A DNA stretch of 64,000 nt from contig OZ037768.1 in NCBI GenBank assembly GCA_964035545.1, forward strand, positions 15,903,375 through 15,967,374. The letters run 5' to 3'. The notes beneath the pieces were generated by a model that saw nothing but the letters and a program-made list of their open reading frames with translations, had not been told where the DNA came from and ran no database searches. The stretch is from Bugula neritina (Eukaryota > Bryozoa > Gymnolaemata > Cheilostomatida > Bugulidae). The first letter of the stretch is position 1. Every line of letters starts with the position of its first letter. The translations under genes and the position numbers were made by a program. Below are positions 12,801-27,800 of this stretch, in pieces.

Positions 12801-15800
12801 CTGGAGTGGGCAAAACATAGCATTTAAGCTGGATTATACACTGCAAACATTGCTAAGATGGTTTACCAAAGCTATGGTTTTCTCAGTCCATTACCATTAC
12901 AACAAAATTAACCACGACTGTTGAAAGTCGCCTTTTCTGCCCACTCTTGACTTGTATGGTTGCAGTCTTAATTTGGCTCTAACTCCGCCGTTGTATAACT
13001 AAGTTTTTCAATCGGGCTAACTTTTTAGCCCGATTGAAAAACTTAGTTATACAACAATTGGATAACGAAGGAAAGGATCCTTGCATTATAATAATCTATT
13101 GTCTCATTGATTTATTAGAAAGAGACCAGCCAGGTATGAAATTTATAAGAAATCTGAAACTCTAGTGAAACTGGTTTTATGTGGTGTCTAAAAATATATT
13201 TGTCTATCTTTCGGCTATATGGTTGTTTGTAATATCCGTGTGTATTAGCAGTTTGCATGGCATGTTTATGTATGAACACTGAAGTAAGTGTTGCAACTGT
13301 CTTTGTACATTTACAGTTATGTCCCACCTGATCAAACCAGGTAAAGTTTTTGTTAGGAGCATCATTATTTTATGCATGATGTTAACTTTGCTGGAACATT
13401 TTAAATGGAATACCTACTAATCATTTCAATGTCATTAACATGATCATAAGGTGAATCTCCCTCTTTCACTCATGTTATACACTGAAGCATAACATTTAAA
13501 ATCATCATTATCTTTTTTATTGCTATGAAGCTTCATAAACTGCTTTATCGGAGACTGTTCTTCAAACAGCTTCGTAAACTAAACCAACTTTTGCTCACTA
13601 TAATATTTTAGTTGTGGGTGGCGAGGATGTGCTGTGTTCCAATGTGACATAATGGGTGAAGGTATTTGCAAAATAGATGGGTATGCCCTCAGCAATATTG
13701 TAGAGCAAGTTGAATACTACGCAATCCAAGCAGATAATGACTATGGGCACTCTCAGGCCAAGCTAACAAATGGTTTTGGTATAGCATTACAATAATCTAG
13801 CAATGCAAAGTGCCTACCCACCCTGTAACCTGTGGCCTGTATTATATACCTTCACCTTAGATGATAAGCTTGCATAGCTTTGCATGTTACCATTGGATAG
13901 CTTTGTCTATAAAAACCAGTCATTGCATGCTTTTCTCATCTCATTAATTGTCTCCCCTTATTTAACTAATTGCATAGTAACCAAATACTCAACAATAATT
14001 GATTATGATAACAGGCTTTTTACACTATTTTGCGTAGAGGAACTTTATAAATAAAAATGCAAAATTTTCTTATAAAAACACATGAAAATATGATGCGTCA
14101 TCTGTGACAATAAAAATGCAAATAAAATAATAATTCCTGTTTTAAACATGTTGGCATGTGTCAGCAAGAAAGATCCACTGGCTCACTTAAAGTTTAATGT
14201 CTTTGGTGACTACACTCACTACTCTCTGAAATGATATTACACACACCACTCTCTTCAAGTCTCAACCGTAACTCAACTGCAGGAGCAAACCAACTATTCT
14301 TAAGTTTATACAATGTGAATTTGAAATGAAGATACAAAAGGACACAAAGATACAAACTAATATAACAGTAAACATTTTCATGTCACGCACCAAAAATCAT
14401 TCTCAGCCAACTGAAAAAACTTAAAAGATTATCCAATTATGTTTTTAGCTGCGTTAGCTAGTTTGCACCAGCAGTTATAGAGACTCATCCTTAGTCATAT
14501 ACCCAAATAATATTTTCTTATACATTTTGTTGTCTTGCAAAACTCAAACTGCCGGCAAAGCAAAACTTTTTTGTAATTTCAAAACTTAATTATACAAACC
14601 AAAATATTAGCCATAAAAATTTACTGCCAGTTTTTGCAAGGAGCTCTTCTTGTATTTACATATATAACACATGCTACAAATAAATGGGAAAACCAATTTT
14701 TGATTGTGCCCAGCCAATGCCTACCTTTCATTTATACATTAACTATTACCTATTTGATAAAGATAGCATTTCTTATATATCAGCTGTTAATATTTGTTTA
14801 GCTTTAGAAACTGCAGCACTAGTGTGATTAATAACACTTTTGTGCTGGAAAAGCGAAGCAATTTGTTGCTTGATGAACTTTATCGGATGGAGATTATAAG
14901 CAGAAATATGTATGGGGAAACAACCACAATCTTTAATTATACAATAACTGCAGGTAACTGTATGTCATTACAATATATAAATTAGTTGTTGTACTGTCTA
15001 CGCCGAAGCTCTAGGGCCATGGGCTAATAATTTGAAACTTACTTTTATTCCTAACATATAAGACAGTCTCCCAAAAATAAAACAGCTGCTTGTCAGCTAC
15101 AGTTTCATAGAAAAACAAATTATGAATATTTAATTTCTAATGATTTACTGCCTTGTAAGAAAGCAGCTTAGTATCTTCTAAACATATCTCCTTCACAAAG
15201 CTTATTTAGAAACTGAAACAAAAAAGAAACATATCTATAGATAGATCTTAATTTTTAATAGAGTAAACTTGTACATTCCAGTCTTATTATCATAATGAAC
15301 TCAAAATGTTAGACATATGGCAAGGCTTGTACCTATAGAACTCCCATATTCTTTAGTAGAAACAGTAGTCTCCCCAATTCTTTTTCCCAATGAGTGAAGT
15401 ACATTTGCTTACAACATGTGAACAGTAATGTAGCATGCTGTGACTTTGAGTTATTGTCATTCACCTAGCACCACCTCCCACACCAGCACACTTTGCTAAT
15501 ATTGAACATTATAGGTGACAGTGTACAGTGAAGAATCTTAATCAGATAGGAGTTTTAATCTTGTTTTCAATAGTTTCTAATATACTTTTGACATTAGGAA
15601 ACAATTTAGTTGGCCATTCCTCTTGAAGTTTACTTTTTATAATTCAAGAAACTTTAATAAAAGTTGGTTTAGCTTGTTAATTCATTTGAAATTGCTAAAT
15701 TGCTATCAGGGTAGAAAATTCAAAGTTGCTAATACTCTATTAAAAGTTACAATTAATAACACTATGAATAAATTCTTTTTCCTGAATTACTGTAATATAT

Positions 15801-18800
15801 ATTTCTTGGGATATCGGGTGATATCTATCAAAACACATTCTACCAACCTATCTGAAGTGAAAGCAAGTGCTACCAAATTTGTTGTATACTAAAATAGGTT
15901 TCAAGCATATGATTGAATAATCTTTTCACAAACCATTTGTAACAAGATGTGCATTTTTCAACATTTTACAATTATTACAACTTTTATCCTCTTATAAATA
16001 AACCTTGGTTATTAATATACATTACCAAAACATTTTTGGATTTTAGTGAAATTGTCTCCTCCTAAAATAAACCTGCCGGAAACACTTAGCAGTACAGAGA
16101 TGGAGTTTACTTGGGAGACAGATTGCAAGTCAATATCTCTGTATAAAACGTACTGCTACTGGTACGGGCTACTCTATCAGCTTACCTTAACCGTGGACGA
16201 GGAGGCAACTCCTGACTTTGAAAACGTATGCCATCCAAATTATATTCATGAACATAGTTATAATCGCACCACTTTAGTATTGGCTATATTCTAATCATGT
16301 GCAAATATTTATGTTTATGGATACTAATTAATATAGTGCAGCATTCCTAGACTTTATTGTACTTGCCTTTTAAAATAGAATCATATATTGGTTGAGCTAT
16401 GCAAGCATGGCATAAAGTGTCTCCATGCTACGCTCAGGAAGCCAGGCTTGATCACACTAATTAATTAGTAACCTAAACTCATGGACAATATAAAATGGCA
16501 TGACACTTTCTATGTTCAGCAAATGATTTCAAGAGACTGAAAGTAACTTTGAACAGTTAACTCTTTTTGATACAGATATTGTAAGAAATCTAGGAATTTA
16601 ATTATACAACATGAAGCTGTGTGAACTGCAAGATTGGAGTTTACAATATAAAACAGGCAACATGCTGAGCTATCATTCTGGCTGTTGCTTTGAATAGTGA
16701 TCTGTCTACGCAATCTTCATCTTTCTAAATTTTTTTCCACATTTGCGAGGCATACCATCATTACTATTTTATGTCTTTAAATCAACGTTAAATGTTTTCA
16801 GCAACTCATGAATTTAAAAGCTCAGTTTAAATGTTGCTTACAATGAAATTTGAGTAAATTTAGACAAAAGTTTTTGTGAAAGGAGCTTACTGAAAAAAAA
16901 TTAGTTCTTGCTGATCTAATTATAGACATTTATGGATTCTTGCTTATAATCTTTTTATAAAAAGATTAAACCAGTTCTCTATGTTTTGACTAGACTGTTT
17001 TGAATGATTGAATATAAACAAATGGTGAAAGCACAGAAAGCTATGAACAGTTTACATAAGCATGCGGAGTATAACTCATGAGAATGTTAGTACGATGTTG
17101 AATTTTCAGTATCTCAAATGTTGTGTATAATCATACTCCTTGTTGTCTGCAGATGAGAAAGGTAAGAAAGCTCTCAACATGGTTTGTATTTTTGCAGCAT
17201 CTTAGAAGTTTTTTTTATATATTTGAAATCATCCTTAATGATTTATTTCAATCCAAGATCTATATAAAGTGAAATTTACAATCCAACTAACATAGCCTAT
17301 TAATTAAGACACATATTATATCTATAAGTTAATGTCTTGGCTTTGTCATACTAGTTTTATTTGAAACTACAGACTAAGTCTCATTACACTGTTTTTAACT
17401 TCTCATTGCCTTTCTTCTTTCTTTCTTTTAACATCCCTACAAAACATCAAAACTTTGCTATCTGTTTGTGGTGTGATTGCATAGATAGGCATTAATATTA
17501 CAGTTTGCCAGCTTTCTGTTACTTTGAGGAATCTTTTTACTCAAGTCATACAGAAAGCTCTAGTAAGCAGTAAACACTTTCATGTATCAAGGTGGTATTC
17601 TTATACATTGGCAATACTGGAGTGGTATTCCGTATTCTCTCCAGAGTGTGTTTTAGGGTGAGATTTTAAATATTTCAAACAGAATAAACTAAAGACAAAT
17701 AGTACAACAATGTGAAAAACCAATATATGAGACACACAATTTCAATTCAGTACATATTTGTAAAGCAGAGCAGCCTTAAAGTAACATATCTTTATTGAAA
17801 GTTTTAGACTAGACCTAAGTCACAAATTCTTTCTTTGTGCAGCAAATTAACCAACTAAAATACCTCAATTTGATTAAGTCAAATGCCATCGAAAACATGA
17901 TGTTACAGTAAATATAATATAATTCAAAATACAAGTATGACTGGAATACAGTTTTTAGAGATCATCTGCCATTATTAGGTAGGTGCAACACTAGCAGATT
18001 TTTAAAAAACCAATGAATATTTTCAGCTTGAGAAGTTGCATGTAGAGTAAATCAAACCAAAAGTTAGAAACCTAAGCTAATAGAAAATCTAAATCTCACC
18101 ATAGTATCTTAAGCTAGAATGATGGCCACTGAAGGTAAGCGCAAAACTACTGCTTTGAAACAACACCTAGTCTTCAGCAAATCTCCCTTTCCACCCCCCT
18201 CCCCCTCCCTCCCCCGTCTAAAGACTTTGAAGTAGTTTATTAAAAGGCAGCGAGTTCGCTAACCAACTTGATAGGGTATGAAATGTGTACCTGGTATCAA
18301 GATAATACAGTAGCCTAGCTGTTAAATAGTGGAGCGTAGCCTTTAAAATGCATTGCTTTCCATGTCTAATGCGAAATATGACTGCATATGATGTAGTCTT
18401 AGACTATTTTCGCAGTTTCTGGAAAAATTTGAATACTCAGACCTATGTACAAAATCACTGGAAGGTATGAGAACCACAATTTGAATCATCAAGCAAGCTT
18501 CAGCTGAATGTACCATTCATTTCAATTGCCTTTATCTAGATTTTCAAAGCTGACAGAGTAATCTCTCTCAATGGGTCATACAGACTTGAGAGCCTGAAGC
18601 TTGAGGGTAAAAGTGTGATTTCAGTCAAGTCTTTAATGCCTGCCACCAAGTATATATTTAGTATGCAGCAAAAGCCCAACATTTCCTCTTCGTTATGGAG
18701 CGAACCAAAACTGCTTGTATTCAAAACTAATGCAACAGGTAAGTGATTTGTCCCACATTGTGTTTGGTCACTAAAATCTAGACAGATTTTATTGTTCTGC

Positions 18801-21800
18801 CTTTAGAGTCAAGATCTTCTTTCGAGAGAAATTGTGGGTGCAGTAATGAATAAGTTGAGAAAAGCCAGTGTTTTGATAAAAAATGATCATGGCTGTTCAA
18901 GCTAATTTCCTAACTTTGAACTATTACCTAATAAAAGAGTGATCACTTTTACCTATTGATTTAAAAAAGAAACCACAAGAAGTCAATATATATGTTTGCT
19001 ACACAATTGGATTACACTTTACACATCAGTTTCATGTTAAGAACTGCTATGAAAGAGGGTTCATATGTTATCATACATTTAGGTAAGAACTTATCTTAAC
19101 ATTAATTTGTCAAACACTACATTTCCAAGGCATTATGCAAATGGACTTTTTTTCAATGTTTAGAAACGATTTCGGGTAAAAATGGTGCCGTAAAAATGGC
19201 ACAAATGGAAAGTTGGGTAAAAACGGCACACTAATGTTAAATTTTTTCAAACACCCACCCCAAACTCAAATGCCCATCCCTAAACCTAAACTCCCCATTC
19301 CGAGCCTCAAGCGCCACCCTAAATCCTAATATTGAGAATGCGCCATTTTTACCTACTTTGCCATTCGTGCTATTTTTACTGGTGCTATTTTTACCGGGCA
19401 CCTTTGGAAACAGTTGCATTAAATGAAACCACAGCTATAATTGTTCACGCAAATTGCAACCGCAAATTTCTCATATGAGCATTCATTTGCATAATGAAGT
19501 AATGGGAATGCAGTGAAATATTGCATATGTAGCTTGCTTATTAGGCTACTAATAGTAATGAAGAATGTCCAACTTTTTAGAACCACATAGAGGACCATTT
19601 ATTAACGAAAATGGATTTTCCTTCATTGGCATTTGTGAAAATCGTGGCCGCAGAGTGAATATTTATTGGAAGGTTGGTTGATTTAGTATTTTATTTATTG
19701 CTATTTGTAATTTGCTAATAAATTTTATCATATTATAAAAATATGATACTAATAAGCTAGTCTCAAAGGGAGTGTTGACTTGGAGTAATTTCTAGTACCT
19801 GGCTGATGCAGAGTTTGGGAGCTCACAACGGTGGAAATGGAGAGATTATAGAGTATGGGACTGTAAGAGGCAGCATCACACGGGCATCACAATACAGAGA
19901 ACTTACAATATGTGTTCCAATTGAGAAAACTGAGGTGACCATATACGCTGCCAACATAATAGGCAGAAGTTCTTACAACTCAACAATAGCCCTACCATCA
20001 TCTTCACACATTCTACAAGGTTAGTTGACTATAACTAATTACAGCATAATATAAAATGATGTAATCGTACATGATGAATATATTATGTGACATAATTGGG
20101 TAATAATATTCTATGCTACGTATCATAATATAATTTAATACAGCAAAATGCAATATAATATAATATAAAATTATACGATAGGGAAGAGTGGGGCTAGTTA
20201 AACAAAAAATTGCATTTTTGAGCATAAGTTTTGAAGAATTTTTTGCTAATCCAAGGACTATAAGCACCATGAAATTCAGCCATATGTTGCTGTATTTTTC
20301 CATTAAAACTGAGTGCATAAACATTTTACTCACTGAGATAGAGCCATTTTTTGATAGCAAGGGGAAGATTGAACCACCCTGTGTGGAAGTTGAACCACCC
20401 TGTGTGGAAGTTGAACCAGTGCCATTTATCTTATAATATAGATTGGTTCACCTATTTTGCAAGTTGAAAAGCAATTATTAAATATTAACAATAAAAATCA
20501 TTAAAGAAACTCAGAATAAATTGACACAAACTCTTAATGTAATCTGCTGCAGTGTAACCATTTAATATCTCAAAGATAGGTAATGCAGAAGATGCTTTAA
20601 AACCCAAACAGCAGCTGCAAACTGGTAGGAAAGCTTTCAAAAGTTGTTCTTTTGTAATTCATCCTTAAACAAGTTACATATATGAAATGGGGTCCTCTCA
20701 TATGACATCAGAAAATACACAGTATGGTTGAGCGTAATCAACTTTTTAGAGGGCTGTTTAGAGCTCTCAACAATGGCAGATAGTTCACACCACTGCCTTG
20801 CTTTACCATATTCTCTACTGTGGCTTTCTTTATTTGTTACCTGTTTGTTTTTTGTAAATGCTACTTTACACCCTTTTGAAATACATTGCAGAATAGTTTA
20901 ATTACGCTGTTGACCTACATTTTCATTTTTTCAATAAATTCATATTTAGATTTATATATTGACAGCAAAAAATTAACTAATTAAGAAAAATATAAACTCA
21001 AATGCAAAAAATGGTGTGCCCAATTATAATAAACATAGTGAAAATGATTAGTGGGACAAATTGTTCCTGGTTCAACTCACCCGGCTTCTTATGGGGTTCA
21101 GCTAGCCCCACATTGTCATGCTACAAAGTATTGTCAATACTGTATTTGCTGTGAATGAGATATCTCTCAGCCTTAGGCTATTGTCCAGCCTTAAAATTAC
21201 ATTGAAAATACATTCCTGAATTTACTTGAGAAGCTATGAAATTTTGCATGAAAAAAAATAAATTTTTAGCTTGCTCCTTTTTTTATGCACAAAATGTGAA
21301 AAATACTTGCTCAACTGAAAACTTCTGTTTTGATTTCATATATTTTCTTATATTTTCATATGTTTGGTAGTTCACTTAAAACGCTTTTAAGTAAAGTAAA
21401 TAAAATGGTGCAATGATTTAAATTAGGCGAAAATTTAGAGCATGTGGTTCAACTAACCCCATTCTCCCCTTTAATATTTTTTAACATAATATACTGTGCA
21501 TCGTAATATGATATAATAGGACATGATATATATGACATGAACATAATGTATTATACTGTGTATTATCATATGATATAGCATGACATGATGCGATATAACA
21601 TGATACAACATATATGACACATAGTATATACTGTGTATTGCAATATGATATAATGATATGATATAAGTAGGATATAAATTGGGTATAATCAAGCTTCTAT
21701 GGCGTGATTGTTTAGAGTTTCAACAATTGTAAAACTTGTGGTTTCTATTTGCGTGAATCTAGGTATCCCCACAGGCTGGTTGGCAACCAAATAGATAACA

Positions 21801-24800
21801 CCTCTCTGGTTGCCAGTTCAGCTGTGATTCTCAGCTGCATTATCTCAGATATGGAGCAGAATCTGAGTGCATGAAATGTAATATAATCAAAATATTTGAT
21901 GGATTTCTTAGCATAATGCAGAGTTTATAATTTGCTGATTTGACCGAAATTTGGAATGACATTGCCATTAATTGAATTACATTAACACGGGTATAATGCT
22001 TTTATCACAATACAAGCTGATAATGTAATTGTTCTGTAAAAGTTGTGGGAAGGTAAAATGCTTGCATGCATATTAACAGTTGGTGTTCTCTGACTCAACT
22101 TATGTAATCTATCAATAAAACCTATCAAATCAGCACGACAATAGGTTTTAAGTTGATACAAAATTTAACGTCTCACAAATTTTACTGTATTTTACTTCAC
22201 GAAAGCTAAATCTAATAAAGGATTTATACAAAGGAATTCTACCAAAAGTTTATGAGTTGGTGATGTATGTTTAGATGTTTTGAAGTCATGCCAGCTGACT
22301 GTAAGAATAGTAAAGAATAGTCGCACAGCAGTTATTGATTGGACAGCCTCGGACACTGCACTTAGGGAGAGGTCCAGGGACCAGCCACAATACACTCTGT
22401 TCTGGTGCAGAGAAAACACTAACACCAGTACATGTCAGGTATTGCAGTTTACAGTGACTTGGTTATACCATTGTACCAAAGCTCATTGTGCTGCATATAG
22501 TGAAGTGCGTGTGCATACTGAACAACTGTAAGATACTTAATTATTTCATATCATTGATACAAAGTGATAAAACAATAATTAGACATAATTATACAAGAGT
22601 TCTTATCTTTTTGCAATGATAAATTGTGAGTGAAATAAATTTTGACAGGAGGAGCTGAACTGGCTCACAGTAGACAGCAATCATAGCACAACGTACCAAA
22701 CAGTAGCGTTAAAATCTAACCCTTCTTACTACAAGTTTGGAGTTGCTGTTGTGCAAGATGGCTTAAAGTCTGGCATCGTCTGGAGTGACTGCGTCATTCA
22801 TTCTACCTCCCCTAATAAAGAAGGTTTTTATGATATTCTAATTATAGTTTAACAATTCTAGAGCCAAACTTTTGTAAAAAGCCTGTATTTAAGGTAATAG
22901 GTTTTCTTATCACAAGCAATAATAATACAAATTTAAGCATGTCTGCTAATGATTTATACAACTTCCTTTTGTATGCTAGCTTTTTAGTATCTACACTTCT
23001 GTATGGTTGTAGATGTCAATTTTACTATAAAGGAGATGAATGCCACACACTCTAGTGTTTCAGTAACTCCCAAATGTCGATCTATAGCCAACATAGATAT
23101 CAACTACTGTCTAACAGGTGATCAGTTAGAAGATAACCAGTGCAAAGAAGGATACTTCACTTTGAGTTCTGTTACCATGAGATGTTTTAAGGTAATCATA
23201 ATTGAATTTACTAACTTGTTGACATAACTATAAACTATAATATAAACCACTATATTTTATAAATAATATGATGAAATTAATACTATGCATGTACAGTTGT
23301 TCCTATCAGTTGAATTATTACCTAATTTTAGTGACTATTTTAGTTTAAAAGCAACTAATAGCAACTGTGTCTGTGATACTTCTAAACTTCAAAGATTAAA
23401 ATATATTCTCACTATTCACAGCACATATATAACAACACCCTTTGTTTTCATGCTATGCCTCAAGTTGATAGACAAAATGTCTCATTTATTCCTTTCGATA
23501 GTTTTAAAGTTACATAAATTGATTAACTTAAGTATGCAAAATGTTATATACTCATGTTTTTGAAATTGTATTACATAAAATGTATGCCTCGTGTTTGAAT
23601 TTACTGTAACACTTTGAATTAGGGATATCCACCACAATAATATGATAACAGTGGTGATAATGTTTACAGTATACTTATAATATGTGTTCAATAATATCTG
23701 CATGTGATCTCATTAATTAATTGCTGCTTTTAAAATGATGATGGTTTGAACAGACTGTTGCTGTTCCAATGAGAGAGAACAGGGACTACTTGACCTGGCT
23801 AACCGTCTCTTATATTGATGATGTAAATACAGCTATGAACTCCACTCCAAAGCGCTTCCATATGAATCTTTTGAATTCTAACTCAGGTGATTTAATATTC
23901 ACACTATGCAAGCCTACAAAATAACCATTCAATAAGCAATAACTTGCATGTCTTACATACACGAGCATCTCCAGCATTATTTCAATCTACACTCTGCTTT
24001 TATTTTCCTCAGATGAGAATTATTAGAAAATCAAAAACAAAAATACTACTTGAAATTTTATATATAACTTGTACTGAGCAAAGATTGCAACTTATTTTCA
24101 TATTATAATGCTTAATATTCTTAATTATTTTCGATGCAGTTAACTTTTAGCATATCTTTTTTAGCATATACTGCTCTAATATAATATCACTTTAGAGTTT
24201 AACGTATTTTGATATAATAATTTGAAATGCTATTTAGCATGTTTCTTTAGTGCAATACACATTGTTGTAGTTTTGCGGTTTGCTACAATGGTGGGTAATG
24301 TAATGTATGTGTGGGTTACAATGATAGAATATAACTCTCTACAAGTGTACTAGAGAGAGAACAGAACTTGAGGTTGTAGAGAACCATTGCATTTCTAACA
24401 CCAAGTAAAAAAGTTGAGTTACATCTAAGTAAAAGTAATTGGTACAATAGAGATTATTCACTAGTTAGCACAATAGTAAGTCTAGAAGCCAAGTGTGTCT
24501 GTTTGTGTCTGTGTCTGTGTCCTCTTTATAAAGCTCTATGCTGATTGGTCTGATATGTTCCGGCAGTGGCACCCCGAACCACTGGCCATGAAGTGTGCAG
24601 CATTTTACAGACTACCTCGCGAGGCACAAAGGAATGCTATAATACATTTGGATTATAACACAATAGGTGCTAACTCATGGATGTGATTCCAAGTACCAAC
24701 CTGGGGAAGCTATAGGGGGGGTCGCACAGCATGTCCCACAGTCATCACAATATTACATGTGTAATTTTAGCTAATATGAAGCTTATTGGTTGGATTCTTG

Positions 24801-27800
24801 GACCTATTGCTGCTGCCATTGGGATTATCATCATCAGCTTTACTGCATTTTATATAAAAAGGTAAGTAAAAATAATATATTGTTAAAAAAATATCAAGTA
24901 TAGCACGAGTAGATCATTTTTTGTATAAACCTATTCATAAAATATGCACTCTAAGACTTTTTCAATTAAGTCCTAATATAAAAAAGGAAAAGCATAAAAA
25001 CCTGGTCAACTCTTTCAGCTATTATTAATGGATATTGACCATTTGAGAAAACAGTTTTATAGAAAGTTTAGCTGTGTTAATTTCTTTGGTCAGTTTCTCC
25101 CCATTCTTGTTACATCATTAATGAGTGAGAATTTCTAGCTTTCTCTCTACGGTATTTTACAGAAAAGGTAGAAAAGCAAAAGATAAATATTTCCCAGCTA
25201 CAGTTGCCCCAGCCATCAAAGATGAATTGCATATTGAGGTAAAATAATGCATCTGTGCTGCACAAAGCTTTGTTTTATTTGTTTATAGTTCTTAATGCTT
25301 TTTAGCTTTCGAATGATTAGCAAGTACAGTAGTTCTCCTTGTCTGACTTAGTAAGAAACATGGTGGCACCTGTGTTTACAAACACCAACTTATGGCTTTT
25401 GGAACAAATATAGCATAGCCTTTTTATCGCATCTCTTTTTGGTTGCTATAATCTATGTGTAAAGTTAATATCAAACAAGTTGCTTTTATTCTTGTCTACA
25501 AAAATTGAGAGCACGTGGAAAACCCAGGCACTCAACAAGTTTTTCGCTTTTGTGCTGGTTTAATTAGAGCAAACATTGTAAATATTAATTAACGACACTA
25601 AATATAGGATATTTATTTTACTGCTAACTGCAGAATCTCATATTTGATAAATTGAACATTACTTTTTAGCACTGAACTACTTTTCCATGTGGATTAAGTG
25701 TTGAGATATCATCTAACTACAGCGTCAACTAAACTGCCATTTATTTGTGGTAATTTTTTTCAGTCATTAGAAATAAACATATCACCATATAAAATCACTA
25801 TATAAATGAAATTCTCGGCTTATTCTGTAAAAAAGCAAATAGTGTCATTTGGTAAAATGTTTCAAACCATCACTATGATCATACCTTCAAAGTAAAATTG
25901 AATTACTGTTGAAGTAGGGATAACAGGAGGCACAATGGGCCAAATTTTGAATTTTTCGCTATCATACGTCTGTTTTTCAAGTTATTAGTTCAATAATCTC
26001 TAGTCTAAATGCTACACCAGTTGTTTATTATAAGTAGCAATTTGTTGTTTCTATCTCTTTCACAAATCTTAAAATAACGAAATTTGCATGACGAAAAGAC
26101 TGGCCCATTGTGCCGTAGTACTATGAACTGTAGCTAAGGTGACTGAAGTTTGATGCTGGAGTGTGGAGGGGGGGGAATGGCAAATCACAACTTATTTTAG
26201 TCAAATACATGTATATTCCCTCAATGATATAATGTATAATGAATATCATGATTATCCATTAGGAGCAACATCAGAGTGTTTTGTATGATGTATAAAATGG
26301 CAAAGCTATAACCTCACCAGATGTATATATTAGAGCAGCTTAACCTTGTATAGTTTGGTAGTCTTACCATGATGTCTTTGATATTTTACAAATAGAATGT
26401 CAGAAATGGCTATATCTATAAATTTTATTAACATTTCAACTAATTTGTTGGGCAAACAAACTAATAACAGTGATAAGGGTGCAATGGTCAGGTGGCCCAC
26501 TGTGCCCCGTGTGGCCAAGTTGAAAATAAATGTGGCTCAAGAAAAATTTATTTTAGAATTTGCTATTATACCAGTTAAGCAATGTAGAGACAAGCAATGG
26601 CAACAATATCAGTAAAATCTAAGCTTGTTACTTTTGAGTGTGAAAAATTATAAAACTTTAATTACATCTTAAAAAATTTACAAAAGTAGGTAAAAACAGT
26701 TTTTGACTTGCCTCTTCAACATGTATGCTCCGCAAGTGTTGAAACTACAATGGCTGAATAATTATGTCAATATCTTTTCATTAAAAAAATCACAAGTCCA
26801 AGTCAATAAGTTTTTTAACAAATTTGATCGACTTTTTGTACCCCTATGACCGTTGTTGCCCTGTTACCCCTATTTGCTATGGAGTATGGAGTATGCATTA
26901 ATCAATGAATTAGTGATTAGAGATTTTGAACCCTTAAGTTATTTCCTACATAAATACCTGGTGCAGCATAAAAGTTGTGAATTGTAATCAGTTGTTGTGT
27001 TTTTGTAACAAATTTATTAATTAGCTGTTGATTAACTTGCAAATATCTCTATTTCATCTGCCATAGTTTGGTGACAAACAAATCTCATGAGAAAATAACA
27101 AGCGATTATTAATGTTTGATTGTCATGTATTACACCACCTTGACACCCTCTTTGAATTCTAAGCACCATTTTTCTACTTTCTAGTTGAAGTTTTCGAAGG
27201 TATTTATACAATAAACTATTTTGCAGTTTGTCATATTTTGTAGCCTGATAATTTGAGTGTTGATTCGAACTTTGATGCATTCAGCCAAGCAGAGCAGGTG
27301 GATATCATAGGGTATAGGAAGGCTGAACTACTAACACCAGCTTCTTTCTTAAACCCTGAGGTAGGAACACAGTGGCATGTATAATTAGATCCTAGATGTC
27401 AAGTATTCTTCACAAAAGTTTTCTTCAAAACATTCTATTAATAGAATGTTCAAAATGGCTTTTAAGGAAATGCCAGAAAGTTGCAATAAAATTCACTACA
27501 AGAGGCATAAGTAAATCTTTATTAAAGTACTAACTCTTTTATCTCAACATAAAATTGCTATATTTAGCTTAAAATTTGATAAACTCAATGACTGGTGAAA
27601 TAACATAACTGATTTATCAATATGTTTTTTTTCAGTCAACGAAGTTTTATTCAGAATTGTTTGCTGATTCAACAGAAAACAATCTACATGCAAGCCAAAA
27701 GAAAGAAGCGAAAGAAGCAGATGGTGAAACTAAATCAAAATCCATTTCTCAGGTTTGTAGTAATAAAAGTAGCTACAACTTACTAATTACCTTACGGGCA

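Noticed and set aside
18416-18464. 49-nt candidate receptor exon with acceptor CGCAG and donor GTATGA
   Set aside because: It disrupts the phase between exons 16047-16225 and 18540-18738, which join in phase 0 without it.
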